A DNA stretch of 64,000 bases, taken from Chitinophagales bacterium. GTDB taxonomy: Bacteria > Bacteroidota > Bacteroidia > Chitinophagales > Saprospiraceae. The notes under the pieces were generated by a model that was not told the DNA's origin, did no database searches, and worked only from the letters and a program-made list of their open reading frames with translations. The translations under genes were made by a program, and so were the position numbers. Location: the NCBI GenBank assembly GCA_017303475.1, contig JAFLBO010000003.1:247581-311580 (forward strand), written 5' to 3'. Below, piece after piece: positions 34,283 through 43,657 of the stretch (the stretch's first letter is position 1; each line of letters opens with the position of its first letter).

Positions 34283-35275
34283 CTAAACCAACTCGGCAAT
34301 ATTTCGCCGGATCTCAATTTCTTTCAGGATTTGATGTGCCAGTTTCAGCGCATTAAACCCATCCTGAAGGGTTACAACCGGCGGTTTTTGGGTAGCAATG
34401 GCTTCGTGAAATGTCTCCAGTTCACGCTGAATGGCATTCACCGGAGCTGACTCCGGCATGGATAATTGCAGCCATTTTTTACCTGCCTGAGTGTCAAATT
34501 CCATCAGGTTGTCCGTTGGCGGCAAATCCGCAGCATCGGTATCGTAAAGTCGTACTATTTGCGCGTTTTTATCCAGAAAATCCAGACTCAGGTAATGATC
34601 CTGCTGAAACAGACGCATTTTGCGCATTTGTTTCATGGAAATCCGGCTGGCAGTTAGGTTAGCCACACATCCATTGGCAAACTCTATACGTGCATTGGCA
34701 ATATCAGGTGTGTTGCTCAACACAGCCACACCGCTGGCACTCACTTTTTTAACCGGTGATTTTACCAAATGAAGCACGAGATCCAGGTCGTGAATCATTA
34801 AATCAAGGATCACAGACACCTCCGTGCCTCTTGGTTGAAAAGCTGCCAGTCGGTGTCCTTCAATAAACATAGGACTCAGTTGCATGCCTCCCAGCGCTGT
34901 AAAGGCCGGATTAAACCGCTCAACATGCCCAACCTGTACGGTTACACCATGTTTTTCTACCAGTTTAATCAGTTTCTGACCTTCCTGGATGGTTTGTGTT
35001 ACTGGTTTTTCAATAAAGGTATGCTTGCCTGCCTTGATGGCTTTTGCCGCCAGTTCGTAGTGAAAAGTGGTCGGGGTAACTATATCCACGGCATCAACCT
35101 CAGCCAAAAGTCTGGACAAGGAGGTGAACCTTTTAGCGCCATATTGCGCAATAGCTGTCTCTGCGTTTTTATCGTCAGGATCATAAAAGCCAACCAAATC
35201 CCAACATTCAGTGGCTTGAATACACTTCAAATGGATTTTTCCAAGATGCCCTGCGCCCAAAAGTCCTATCCGCAT
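34283..35275 (-). CDS. Gfo/Idh/MocA family oxidoreductase
   Basis: A 330-residue protein with an N-terminal Rossmann fold (RIGLLGAGHLGKIHLKCI) and the family motif AGKHTFIEKPVTQT, which includes the catalytic EKP Lys. VQVGHVERFNPAF and LDLMIHDLDLVLHLV supply the sugar-binding half. It is NAD(P)-dependent, probably acting on a sugar or sugar nucleotide; the HDLDL motif places it near the nucleotide-sugar branch, but the substrate is not clear. Directly upstream of the ATG lies a CTCA-oriented tetramer array. Confidence 0.88.
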   Translation of the reverse strand: MRIGLLGAGHLGKIHLKCIQATECWDLVGFYDPDDKNAETAIAQYGAKRFTSLSRLLAEVDAVDIVTPTTFHYELAAKAIKAGKHTFIEKPVTQTIQEGQKLIKLVEKHGVTVQVGHVERFNPAFTALGGMQLSPMFIEGHRLAAFQPRGTEVSVILDLMIHDLDLVLHLVKSPVKKVSASGVAVLSNTPDIANARIEFANGCVANLTASRISMKQMRKMRLFQQDHYLSLDFLDKNAQIVRLYDTDAADLPPTDNLMEFDTQAGKKWLQLSMPESAPVNAIQRELETFHEAIATQKPPVVTLQDGFNALKLAHQILKEIEIRRNIAELV

Positions 35276-35279
35276 CAGT

Positions 35280-35322
35280 GTGAATGAGTGAGTGAGTGAG
35301 TGAGTGAGTGAATGAGTGAGTT
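35280..35322. repeat. GTGA/TCAC tetramer array upstream of the Gfo/Idh gene
   Basis: About ten TGAG-type tetramers with two AATGA variants fill the entire gap between two same-strand genes. In the sense direction of the genes (minus strand) the array reads CTCA and ends 4-5 nt before the ATG. There is no inverse partner here, unlike the arrays at 30.2 kb and 54.4 kb. Confidence 0.93.
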
Positions 35323-36373
35323 ATCTTAGTGAGGCGTTGATATTATCCAATACCTGTTGACCGGGGCATAAAACCTCTTTCTCCAGGGTATTCAAGGGCA
35401 GGCTGGTGGTGTTGAGCAGGCTGTGCAGGTCTCTTGTTTCCGGCTCAATGTAAATGAGGCCGGTCAGGATTTCTCCACTGGCTTTAGCCTGGTATAATTT
35501 ACTCACAGCTGAGTGTCTGTCGCGCGGATTAAAATCTGGCGCCAGTTTGTTCAGATGGATGGTAGAACCATCATGCAGTTGTACCGCCACGGTGTCGCCT
35601 TCTGCGTATTCAGTGGTGATTTCTTCCATAATGGGCACAAAATCTACCGCCGCAGTAGCTTCAATATGCTCCCGTGTATAGTCGTACGATTTTGTGGAAC
35701 CCACATTATTATTAAAGGTAACACAAGGTGATACCACATCGATCAGGGCAAATCCCGGGTGCGACATGCCTGCTTTGATTAGTGGAATCAATTGGTCTTT
35801 ATCGCCAGAGAAACTGCGGGCCACAAAGGTTGCACCCAATTCCAGGGCTAATCCCACCATATCAATAGCCTGATACAAGTTGGCAGCTCCGGACTTATTG
35901 ATCGAGCCAAAATCTGCCGTGGCAGAATCCTGGCCTTTGGTCAAACCGTAACAACCATTGTTCATAATGATGTAGGTGATATTCAGATTGCGCCGTATAG
36001 CGTGCACAAACTGCCCCATACCAATGGAGGCGGAGTCGCCGTCGCCAGAAACACCGATGTACATCAAATCACGATTTGCCAGATAAGCTCCGGTGGCAAC
36101 AGATGGCATTCGCCCGTGCACAGAGTTGAAGCCGTGAGAGTTCGCCAGGAAGTAGGTGGGTGTTTTGGAAGAACAACCTATGCCGGATAGCTTGGCTACT
36201 TTATGCGGTTCCACAGCCATTTCAAAGCAAGCCTGAATAATGGCGCCACTCACCGAATCATGGCCGCAACCGGCACACAAGGTGGAAAGAGCTCCTTCGT
36301 AGAACTTTTTGGTGTAACCCAGTGCGTTTTTAGGCGATTCCGGGTGGCGAAATACTGGACGAACGAATGTCAT
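35321..36373 (-). CDS. korB: 2-oxoacid:ferredoxin oxidoreductase subunit beta
   Basis: A 350-residue TPP-binding subunit. The N-terminal LCAGCGHDSVSGAIIQ, KLSGIGCSSKTPTYFL and HGRMPSVATGAYLANR are family hallmarks, and VSGDGDSASIGMGQFVHAIR is the TPP/Mg motif, followed by MNNGCYGLTKGQDS. With the alpha subunit it decarboxylates a 2-oxoacid (2-oxoglutarate is the most likely) to the acyl-CoA and reduces ferredoxin. It lies 60 bp downstream of the alpha gene in the same operon. An own ferredoxin is not encoded nearby. Confidence 0.9.
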   Translation of the reverse strand: MTFVRPVFRHPESPKNALGYTKKFYEGALSTLCAGCGHDSVSGAIIQACFEMAVEPHKVAKLSGIGCSSKTPTYFLANSHGFNSVHGRMPSVATGAYLANRDLMYIGVSGDGDSASIGMGQFVHAIRRNLNITYIIMNNGCYGLTKGQDSATADFGSINKSGAANLYQAIDMVGLALELGATFVARSFSGDKDQLIPLIKAGMSHPGFALIDVVSPCVTFNNNVGSTKSYDYTREHIEATAAVDFVPIMEEITTEYAEGDTVAVQLHDGSTIHLNKLAPDFNPRDRHSAVSKLYQAKASGEILTGLIYIEPETRDLHSLLNTTSLPLNTLEKEVLCPGQQVLDNINASLR

Positions 36374-36433
36374 AATATTTAAAAATATCCAAATGTGATG
36401 AGCCCGCCGGGGCTATTCCATCAATTAGGGTTG

Positions 36434-38293
36434 TTATTCACTTACTTCTGATTCGCTTGGCTCTCCTGGCTCGTGTTCTGCGAATGGTGGTTTTAGTTTT
36501 CCTACCAGTTGCTCATAAATTTTCTGCCGAATAACATCGGCAGTGATGGGGAAACCATCATAGTTGAGAATGGAGGTTAACTTGGCAGGGTTTATGGCCA
36601 ATTCATTGACAATCAGAGATTTGAATTGGGCGTCCCGGTTTTGCTCTACAATGAATACCCGCTGATGATTATCAATAAACTGCTGTACTTCCTGGCTGAA
36701 CGGGAAGGCTTTTACCCGCATACAATCCAGTGTGATGCCTTGTTCGGTCAATAAATCACGGGCTTCATTGGCCGCATAGGTTGTTGTGCCAAAGAACAAC
36801 ATGCCAAAAGCGCTTTGTTTTTCCCGTTGGTACAATTCCGGACCAGGAACGTATTGCTTGGCTGTTTCCCACTTTTTAACCAAGCGATCCATGTTGCGCA
36901 CGTACGCCGGACCTTCCTCAGTGTACACGGCATATTCATCTCTGGACGTACCGCGTGTAAAGAAAGACCCTTTGGTTGGGTGGGTGCCGGGAATGGTGCG
37001 GTATGGAATACCATCGCCATCTACGTCAAGGTAACGCCCGAAACGCTCGGTCATCTGTTCCAGTTGCTCAGCGTTGAACACCTTTCCCCGGTCATATGGT
37101 TTGCTTTGGTCCCATTTCAAAGGTGGCGACATGTTTTCATTCATACCCAAATCCAGGTCGGTCATTACCAGCACCGGGGTTTGCAGCCGTTCGGCAAGGT
37201 CAAAAGCCTCTCCCATCATGGAAAAACACTCAGCCGGTGTACTTGGGAACAACAACACCTGTTTGGTATCGCCATGTGAGGCGTATGCGGCAATGAGCAG
37301 GTCGGACTGCTGGGTACGGGTGGGCATACCGGTACTCGGGCCGCCACGTTGTACATCTACCAGCACTGTTGGTATTTCGGCAAAATAAGCGAGCCCCAGG
37401 AATTCGCTCATGAGCGAAACGCCCGGTCCGCTGGTGGCCGTAAATGACCTGGCGCCGTTCCAGTTGGCGCCAATTACCATCCCGATAGCGGCTAATTCAT
37501 CTTCTGCCTGTACAATGGCAAAGTTGTTTTGTCCGGTTTCAGGGTCAATACGGTATTTTTTGGCATATTTACCAAAAGCATCAGCCAGCGAAGTGGACGG
37601 AGTGATGGGGTACCAGGATAACACGGTGGCGCCGGCATATACAGCTCCCAAACCACAGGCTGAGTTGCCATCCATCATAATCCAGTCGTTCACCAGATCC
37701 CTGCGAGCTACGCGGTGCTCCGGGAACGGACAGGTAAAATGCTCTTGGGCGTATTGACGGCCCATTTCCATAGCCTCGTAGTTGGCAGTTACCAACTTCT
37801 CTTTGCCTTTGAATTTTTGCTGAATGATACCCTGCAATACCTCTATCTCGATATCCAGTAATGCAGAAAGCGCCCCAACATAGATCATGTTTTTCAACAG
37901 CTGTCGCTGTCGTGGATCTGCAAATTTGTCCATACACATTTGCATCATCGGAATGCCGAGATAATGAATATCATCCCGGATGAAATCCTTGTACAGCTCC
38001 TTGGTGCTGTCGTAGATGAAATAGCCTCCTGATTTGACATTGGCTATATCCTTTGGCATGGATTGCGGATTCACACTCACCATGATGTCTATTCCTTCCC
38101 GCCGGCCCAGGTAGCCTTTTTCACTTACCCGGACTTCATACCAGGTAGGCAAGCCCTGTATATTTGATGGAAAAATATTTTTGGGCGAAACGGGGATACC
38201 CATCCGGAAAATTGCTTTGGCAAACATATCGTTTGCACTGGCAGAACCGGTACCATTTACATTGGCGAAGCGGATAACAAAATCGTTGAGCAC
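36434..38293 (-). CDS. korA: 2-oxoacid:acceptor oxidoreductase subunit alpha (gamma-alpha fusion)
   Basis: A 619-residue subunit starting at GTG. The first 190 residues are the gamma-type domain (RFANVNGTGSASANDMFA, YLGRREGIDIMVSVN). The pyrimidine-binding domain follows with GNSACGLGAVYAGATVLSWY PITPSTSL, NFAIVQAEDELAAIGMVIGA and FTATSGPGVSLMSEFLG, then LVDVQRGGPSTGMPTRTQQ. This fused layout is normal for the KorA-type enzymes of Bacteroidota. The C-terminal SESEVSE resembles a decayed version of the repeat-encoded MSE ending seen near 30.2 kb. It is the first gene of the kor pair. Confidence 0.9.
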   Translation of the reverse strand: MLNDFVIRFANVNGTGSASANDMFAKAIFRMGIPVSPKNIFPSNIQGLPTWYEVRVSEKGYLGRREGIDIMVSVNPQSMPKDIANVKSGGYFIYDSTKELYKDFIRDDIHYLGIPMMQMCMDKFADPRQRQLLKNMIYVGALSALLDIEIEVLQGIIQQKFKGKEKLVTANYEAMEMGRQYAQEHFTCPFPEHRVARRDLVNDWIMMDGNSACGLGAVYAGATVLSWYPITPSTSLADAFGKYAKKYRIDPETGQNNFAIVQAEDELAAIGMVIGANWNGARSFTATSGPGVSLMSEFLGLAYFAEIPTVLVDVQRGGPSTGMPTRTQQSDLLIAAYASHGDTKQVLLFPSTPAECFSMMGEAFDLAERLQTPVLVMTDLDLGMNENMSPPLKWDQSKPYDRGKVFNAEQLEQMTERFGRYLDVDGDGIPYRTIPGTHPTKGSFFTRGTSRDEYAVYTEEGPAYVRNMDRLVKKWETAKQYVPGPELYQREKQSAFGMLFFGTTTYAANEARDLLTEQGITLDCMRVKAFPFSQEVQQFIDNHQRVFIVEQNRDAQFKSLIVNELAINPAKLTSILNYDGFPITADVIRQKIYEQLVGKLKPPFAEHEPGEPSESEVSE

Positions 38294-38348
38294 TGGATAA
38301 CGGGCAAAAAGGTGTAAAAAAGGAAGAGAAAACCTAAGCTCCCGGAGG

Positions 38349-38846
38349 CTACTTATGCTCTCTTTTCAGGATTTGCAGCGCAATAATAAATAATGCGCCG
38401 AAAGTAATGGAAACATCCGCAAAATTGAATATCCCTGTCTTGAAAAAACCGAGATTTATGAATAAAAAATCCGTCACCGAACCGTAGGCAAGCCGATCAA
38501 CAATGTTTCCTATCCCGCCACCAATAATGCAACACACTCCGAGTGCCAAACCTGTAGGCAATTTGGCCTGAAATAGCCAAAAAGTGAGCCCCAGCATCAT
38601 GAGCGAGGGTAAAATGTGTAGCGACAGGGTTTTGGCCCAGGGTTGCCAATCGTCGCCCATGCTCAGGAAGGCGCCTGTGTTTTCCACCTTGGTCAGCAAT
38701 ACATGCTCCCCGGCCAATGGAATTTGTTCATGGTATTCCAGTCGCTCGCGTATCAGTGATTTTGAAACCTGATCACAACCAATATTCAGGGCAATAATCC
38801 CGATGAAAAGCAGGTAACGGAATAACTTGTTTTGCAGTAACGACAT
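38349..38846 (-). CDS. lspA: Lipoprotein signal peptidase (signal peptidase II)
   Basis: A 165-residue protein with four hydrophobic helices. NIGCDQVSKSLI near residue 22 is the family N-terminal motif. The catalytic aspartates sit in GGIGNIVDRLAYG and FNFADVSITFG near residues 115 and 143. It cleaves prolipoproteins in the inner membrane, for example the OmpA-type lipoprotein of this window. It starts 4 bp after the stop of the PQQ dehydrogenase gene, so it is probably translated from the same message. Length is normal. Confidence 0.95.
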   Translation of the reverse strand: MSLLQNKLFRYLLFIGIIALNIGCDQVSKSLIRERLEYHEQIPLAGEHVLLTKVENTGAFLSMGDDWQPWAKTLSLHILPSLMMLGLTFWLFQAKLPTGLALGVCCIIGGGIGNIVDRLAYGSVTDFLFINLGFFKTGIFNFADVSITFGALFIIALQILKREHK

Positions 38847-38850
38847 AAGA

Positions 38851-40932
38851 TTATTGCTTGATAATGGTTCCGGTGAACGATTGCTGACCTGCCTGGATGC
38901 TTAGAAAATAATGGCCTTTGGGCTGTTGTGTCAAATCAATAGGCAGGTGAATACTGGATTGTTCCAAGGATTGGGCCCAGATTTGGCGTTGACTGCTATC
39001 GGTCAATACCAGCTTCACCATCATGGGTTGGTCTAGTTCCAGGTCTATTTGCACTTTGTCCATGGTTGGATTAGGGGTTAGTTTGAAGGCTTTGACAAAA
39101 ACAGGCATTTCCGTTTTAGTAACCACTACATCAATATTGGCAGATGAAGAACAACCTACGAGGTCTGTTACCACTGCAGTGTATTGACCACTTTCAGTAG
39201 CGGTCAGTACATTTCCAGTTCCCACCGGGTTGGTGTTGTTTTCAAAATACCAGGTTACGCTGGCTGTTGGAGGATTGATTACTGCGGTAATGGTATTACC
39301 TGATGTGTTGAGCAAAACTGTAGGATTTGGGAAGACCGTCACCAACACTGGATTAGATAAATCCGACGAGCAATGCGTGCTGATGGCTTGCACCTGATAA
39401 TTACCTGTTTCCAGGGCAGTGAAAGTGCCAGTTGGTGAGCCTAAAATTGGTGCGCCATTAAAAAACCAAAGATAACCGGTTCCAACAGGGGGTGTCGGCA
39501 GGTTGAAGCTGATGGGTTGCCCAACGCAAACTGCCGTATCAATGGCATTGATAACAGGAGTAGCCGGACTTCCATTGGCTATGTCGAACGTATCTCTGCG
39601 GATGCAGTTATTGCCGTCTTTTACCTCCACAGTATAAATACCTGGTCCCAGGCCGGTAAGGTTTTGGGTTGTTGCGCCGGTAGACCACAAATAAGTGGCA
39701 TTTCCGCTGGCTCCGGTGGTTTGAAGGGCAATTTCACCGTCTGTATCATTGGTGCAAACCGATTCAGTAGCAACGCCGGATATGCCAAATCCGGAACATA
39801 ATTCCCTTATTCGTTGAATGCGACCGCTTGCCAGCATGGCCACGTAAAGTTCTCCATTGCGGTCCTCTCCAAAGGAACTGAATTCATAACCGCCAAAGGT
39901 GCCCAATACATTGGTGGTAAAACTTCCATCCGCATTTCTGCGTGTATACCACCAGCGGCCACTACAATAATCGGCGAATAAATAACAGCCGTAGAGATCC
40001 GGAAATTGGGCGCCCCGGTATATAAATCCGCCGGTTACAGAACATCCGTTGCTGCCTGAATGACTATATTCGTAAAACGGGCTCACATAGGCATCGGCAG
40101 AAAGGCAGCCCGTGGTGTTGAAAGTATGCAAACCTTCGTAGCAGCGCCAACCATAGTTTTTACCGCCATCGCCTGCAGCTTCAAAATCAACTTCTTCCCA
40201 AAGGTTTTGTCCTACATCTCCAATCCACATATCGCCTGTAAGCCGATCAAAGGAAAAACGCCAAGGATTTCGCCAGCCAATTGACCAGATTTCAGGTAAA
40301 TAAGCCGGGTTGCCAACAAACGGATTATCGGCTGGAACCACGTATGGTTCTGTTGAAGAGCTGTTGTTGACGTCGATCCGAAGGATTTTGCCCAGCCAGG
40401 TCAGTTTATTCTGGGAATAATTTTGAGGGTCGTTGGCCCCGCCGCCATCACCCAGACCAATATATAGGTATCCATCGGGACCGAACTTGACACAACCCCC
40501 ATTGTGGTTCCAGTTGGGTTGATCCTGCTCCAAAATGGTGAGTTCCGAGTTTGGATCCGCTTCGTTGGGATTATCGGGTTTTACAGAAAACCTGGAAACC
40601 CGGGTGTCACCGCCATTGTTTTTTGTGTAATTGACGAAAAAATACCCGTTTTCAGCATAATTCGGGTGGAATGCCAGTCCTAAAAGGCCCTGCTCGTTCT
40701 GGTTGGAATTCACCCTTGGATCTATATTCAGGAAAGTGTCCAGTTTGTTGCCGAGGCTGTCAAGAACCCAAATGACGCCATCGCGTTCTACCACAAACAG
40801 ACGGCTATCGCCACAGTGTGTAATGTCTAGGGGAAGATCAAAGCCGGAGGCAAAATTGACCAGTTGGATTTTGGGTTGAGCAAAGAGAAAGAGCGGGAGT
40901 GAGGTGAGCAGAAATAGAATTGTTTTTTTCAT
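38851..40932 (-). CDS. Secreted PQQ-dependent sugar dehydrogenase-like protein with T9SS domain
   Basis: A 693-residue protein. After the signal peptide (TILFLLTSLPLFLFAQ) comes a six-bladed propeller of the GSDH/HHIP type (residues 25-380): FASGFDLPLDITHCGDSRLF, NEQGLLGLAFHPNY, DGYLYIGLGDGGGANDPQNY, GWRNPWRFSFDRLTGDMWI. It oxidises an aldose with PQQ, or has a non-catalytic surface role. Ig/SprB-like modules (TYLWSTGATTQNLTGLGPG; GYLWFFNGAPILG) and a type A T9SS domain (KLTPNPTMDKVQIDLEL) follow. It is on the same strand as and just upstream of lspA. Confidence 0.9.
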   Translation of the reverse strand: MKKTILFLLTSLPLFLFAQPKIQLVNFASGFDLPLDITHCGDSRLFVVERDGVIWVLDSLGNKLDTFLNIDPRVNSNQNEQGLLGLAFHPNYAENGYFFVNYTKNNGGDTRVSRFSVKPDNPNEADPNSELTILEQDQPNWNHNGGCVKFGPDGYLYIGLGDGGGANDPQNYSQNKLTWLGKILRIDVNNSSSTEPYVVPADNPFVGNPAYLPEIWSIGWRNPWRFSFDRLTGDMWIGDVGQNLWEEVDFEAAGDGGKNYGWRCYEGLHTFNTTGCLSADAYVSPFYEYSHSGSNGCSVTGGFIYRGAQFPDLYGCYLFADYCSGRWWYTRRNADGSFTTNVLGTFGGYEFSSFGEDRNGELYVAMLASGRIQRIRELCSGFGISGVATESVCTNDTDGEIALQTTGASGNATYLWSTGATTQNLTGLGPGIYTVEVKDGNNCIRRDTFDIANGSPATPVINAIDTAVCVGQPISFNLPTPPVGTGYLWFFNGAPILGSPTGTFTALETGNYQVQAISTHCSSDLSNPVLVTVFPNPTVLLNTSGNTITAVINPPTASVTWYFENNTNPVGTGNVLTATESGQYTAVVTDLVGCSSSANIDVVVTKTEMPVFVKAFKLTPNPTMDKVQIDLELDQPMMVKLVLTDSSQRQIWAQSLEQSSIHLPIDLTQQPKGHYFLSIQAGQQSFTGTIIKQ

Positions 40933-41036
40933 GGAAGCATCAATGCTTGGGATGATGGAAAAGAAGTTGGATTAGCAAGAAGGTAGGGTGGAATCGAGTC
41001 TTCAAAAACAGGGCTGGGAATGATACCCCGGGCCGC

Positions 41037-42578
41037 TTAGAAAGTGGCGGGTTTATCTTCTGAAGCAAACCGAATGAGTTCTTCTACAAATTGTCGGTGA
41101 TTGGCCAGGCGTGGCACTTTATTCTGGTTTCCGAACTTGCCTCTGGCCCGCATCCAGCGGATAAAAGTGCCTTTGGGTACCGGGTTGATACGCAACCGAT
41201 CCAGGGCCATACCTTTATAACGTTTGGCCTCATAATCGGAATTGATCTTTTGCAGGGATTCGTCGAGTACCTGATTGAATCTTTCCAGGTCGGCGGGTTC
41301 TTTTTCAAATTCAACCACCCATTCATGGCCACCGCGACTTTTTTCTGCAGAGAAATAAACAGGGGCTGCGGTGTATTCGGTAACGGAGGCGTTTAGCTGC
41401 CGGCAGGCTTCTGCCAGTGCTTTATCTGCATCACCCACCATTACTTCTTCACCAAAGGCATTGATAAATTGCTTGGTCCGACCAGTGATTTGGAAACAGA
41501 ACGGGTTTCGGCGGGTGAACGTTACGGTATCGCCCAGCTGATATCGGAAGAGGCCGTTATTGGCGGTGATCATGACGGCATAATTTTCACCAATGACCAC
41601 ATCCTGCAATAAAACGGTTTTTGGGTGCGATTTTTCCCATTCGCAGGAAGGCACAAACTCGTAGAACACCCCATTGTCGGCCAGTACCAACAGATCATGT
41701 TGGTTCAGATCGCATTGAACGCCGAAGAACCCTTCTGAGGCGTTGTACATTTCCTGGTAGGCAAAATCGTTGCTTGGGATAAGCTCCCGGAAGGTTGCCC
41801 TGTATGGTTCAAAGCCCACGCCCCCGTGCATGTATGCCTGCAGGTGAGGCCATACTTCGAGCATGTTGGATTTGCCGGTTTTTTCGAGAATCATTCGAAA
41901 AAGCACAATGAGCCAGGTGGGCACACCGCCGAACAGGCAGATATCCCTTTGTTTGCTGGTTATTTCGGCTATTCTTTGCAGTTTTTCTTCAAAATTGGGC
42001 AGCAGGTTGGTTTGGGTATCTGGGGTGTACAGCAGGCGGGCAATGGTGGGCATATGTTGCACCAGAATGGCGCTTACATCACCGAATCTGGTTTTGGGGT
42101 ACTCCGGCAATGACTGAAAACTCCCGGGAACTGCCAGGTGTTTATACCGGAAAGCCTCCATGTCGGGCTTGTTGTGGTACAATAAGGTGATGGCATCCCA
42201 GGCGCCTGCTATGTGGCAATTGAAAAGGTTGCCATAGGGGACAGGTATGAATTTACTTTTATCGCTGGTGGTGCCGCTACTTTTGGAGTACCAGTTGATT
42301 TCGCCGGGCCAGAGTACGTTTCTTTCACCGCGCATCATGCGGGAAATATCAGCTTTGACCGCTTCATAATCCTGTGCGGGCACGATGCGGGCAAATTGTT
42401 CAGGCGTTTTTATGTCAGACAGTCCCCAGCGTTTGCCTTGTTCTGTTTCTCGTGCACGATCAATGATGCGCCGGAACCAGCGTTCCTGCGCTTCTTCCGG
42501 ATGCAGCATGTACCGCTCAACCCGCTTCATGCGTTTTGAGAGGTATTGTTTTACGGCCAGATTAAACAGTGCATTCAT
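41037..42578 (-). CDS. GH3 family protein (acyl-acid amido synthetase-like)
   Basis: About 513 residues from the ATG giving MNALFNLAVKQYLSKRM; farther upstream starts would run into the divergent gene. It is an adenylate-forming enzyme of the GH3 fold: NWYSKSSGTTSDKSKFIPV is the P-loop-like nucleotide motif, and AYMHGGVGFEPYR, EMYNASEGFFGVQ, RYQLGDTVTFTRRNPF and ITGRTKQFINAFGEEVM are further conserved segments. Plant GH3 proteins link amino acids to hormones; bacterial members have no settled function. The C-terminal RFIRWMRARGKFGNQNKVPR-like end is complete. The start lies 46 bp from that of the divergent DUF1801 gene. Confidence 0.9.
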   Translation of the reverse strand: MNALFNLAVKQYLSKRMKRVERYMLHPEEAQERWFRRIIDRARETEQGKRWGLSDIKTPEQFARIVPAQDYEAVKADISRMMRGERNVLWPGEINWYSKSSGTTSDKSKFIPVPYGNLFNCHIAGAWDAITLLYHNKPDMEAFRYKHLAVPGSFQSLPEYPKTRFGDVSAILVQHMPTIARLLYTPDTQTNLLPNFEEKLQRIAEITSKQRDICLFGGVPTWLIVLFRMILEKTGKSNMLEVWPHLQAYMHGGVGFEPYRATFRELIPSNDFAYQEMYNASEGFFGVQCDLNQHDLLVLADNGVFYEFVPSCEWEKSHPKTVLLQDVVIGENYAVMITANNGLFRYQLGDTVTFTRRNPFCFQITGRTKQFINAFGEEVMVGDADKALAEACRQLNASVTEYTAAPVYFSAEKSRGGHEWVVEFEKEPADLERFNQVLDESLQKINSDYEAKRYKGMALDRLRINPVPKGTFIRWMRARGKFGNQNKVPRLANHRQFVEELIRFASEDKPATF

Positions 42579-42624
42579 AAATCCAATGGCGAAGATAATT
42601 GAAAAACTTGGAGAATATTTGCAC

Positions 42625-43017
42625 ATGAAATTGGCCAAACATAAAGATTTTGATTCTTTTCTGGACGACCTGACGCCCGAAGAACGTACTATTTGTATGT
42701 ATTTGAAATACTTATTGCAGGAAAATTTCCCGGAATTGCGGGTTACCTGGGCATATGGTGTGCCGTATTTCAACGGCAAAAAAAGAATTTGCTTTTTTTA
42801 TCCGGCCAGCCTGCCATACAGCGGTATTACCGAAGGCGTAAACCTTGGATTGGTAAAAGGATATCTGTTATCCAACGATCAGCAACTCATTCATATGGGC
42901 CAACGCAAGGAAGTTGGTTACATCCAGATCCAACACCCCAATCAAATCCCCGCAGATACCCTCCTTGAAATCCTCCACGAAGCCATCCTGCTAGACAACC
43001 ACCATCCTCCTAAATGA
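42625..43017 (+). CDS. DUF1801 (YdhG-like) small protein
   Basis: A 130-residue protein from MKLAKHKDFDSFLDDL, with YLKYLLQENFPELRVTWAYG and a C-terminal helical tail, fitting the DUF1801/YdhG family of unknown role. An in-frame ATG 39 bp upstream is possible but lies only 7 bp from the divergent GH3 start; a GGAGA element 12 nt before the chosen ATG supports it. The TGA stop is the TGA of the first AAATGACC repeat of the array that follows. Confidence 0.8.
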   Translation: MKLAKHKDFDSFLDDLTPEERTICMYLKYLLQENFPELRVTWAYGVPYFNGKKRICFFYPASLPYSGITEGVNLGLVKGYLLSNDQQLIHMGQRKEVGYIQIQHPNQIPADTLLEILHEAILLDNHHPPK

Positions 43018-43186
43018 CCCAAATGCCCCATAAATGCCCCAAATGCCCCATAAATGCCCCAAATGACCCAAATGACCCCTAAATGACCCAAATGACCCCT
43101 AAATGACCCCTAAATGCCCCAAAAATGACCCAAATGACCCCAAATGACCTATAAATGACCCAAATCTCCCCTAAATCCCCCAACCC
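43011..43186. repeat. Array of AAATGACCC / AAATGCCCC units between DUF1801 and the acetyltransferase
   Basis: About 17 imperfect nonamer to decamer units (TAAATGACCC, CAAATGACC, TAAATGCCC, CAAATGCCC) fill the gap from the DUF1801 stop to 8-10 nt before the acetyltransferase ATG. The right end decays into CAAATCTCCCC. It is the same family as the arrays at 5.4-5.9 kb, in the forward AAATGACC orientation, without an inverse partner. Confidence 0.95.
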
Positions 43187-43193
43187 TCTCTCT

Positions 43194-43652
43194 ATGCAAC
43201 CTACCATCCACATCCGCCCGGCCACAGAAGCTGATATCCCGGCCATTCACGCCCTGGTGTATGAGCTGGCTGTTTACGAAAAAGAACCTGAGGCTGTTTT
43301 TACCACGCCTGAAGAATACCTGGAGGATTTCCGCAAAGGCCTTTTTGAATGTAAAGTAGCCGAAGTAGAAGGCCAGGTGGTAGGTATGACGCTTTTCTTT
43401 ATGGCTTATTCTTCCTGGAAAGGGAAAATGTTGTACCTCGACGATTTTGTAGTCAACGAGGCATACCGCGGCTTTGGGGTAGGCCAAAAACTTTACGACG
43501 ATTTTATCCAGGAAGGTCGCCAGCGGGGTTGTCGGTTGGTAAAATGGCAGGTGCTCGATTGGAACGAGCCGGCCATTCGTTTCTACAAACGCAACGAAGC
43601 CATCATAGAAACCGGCTGGTGGAATGTGAAGAAGTTTTTGTTTGAGAAATAG
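43194..43652 (+). CDS. SSAT-like GNAT N-acetyltransferase (diamine/polyamine type)
   Basis: About 152 residues from MQPTIHIRPATEAD; an in-frame ATG 39 bp earlier lies in the repeat array and would add a low-complexity leader. The core has LDDFVVNEAYRGFGVGQKLYDDF (acetyl-CoA loop RGFGVG) and KWQVLDWNEPAIRFYKR, typical of the spermidine/spermine and thialysine acetyltransferase group. It probably acetylates a small diamine. The gene converges with the T9SS protein gene, with 5 bp between the stops. Confidence 0.88.
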   Translation: MQPTIHIRPATEADIPAIHALVYELAVYEKEPEAVFTTPEEYLEDFRKGLFECKVAEVEGQVVGMTLFFMAYSSWKGKMLYLDDFVVNEAYRGFGVGQKLYDDFIQEGRQRGCRLVKWQVLDWNEPAIRFYKRNEAIIETGWWNVKKFLFEK

Positions 43653-43657
43653 CCATG

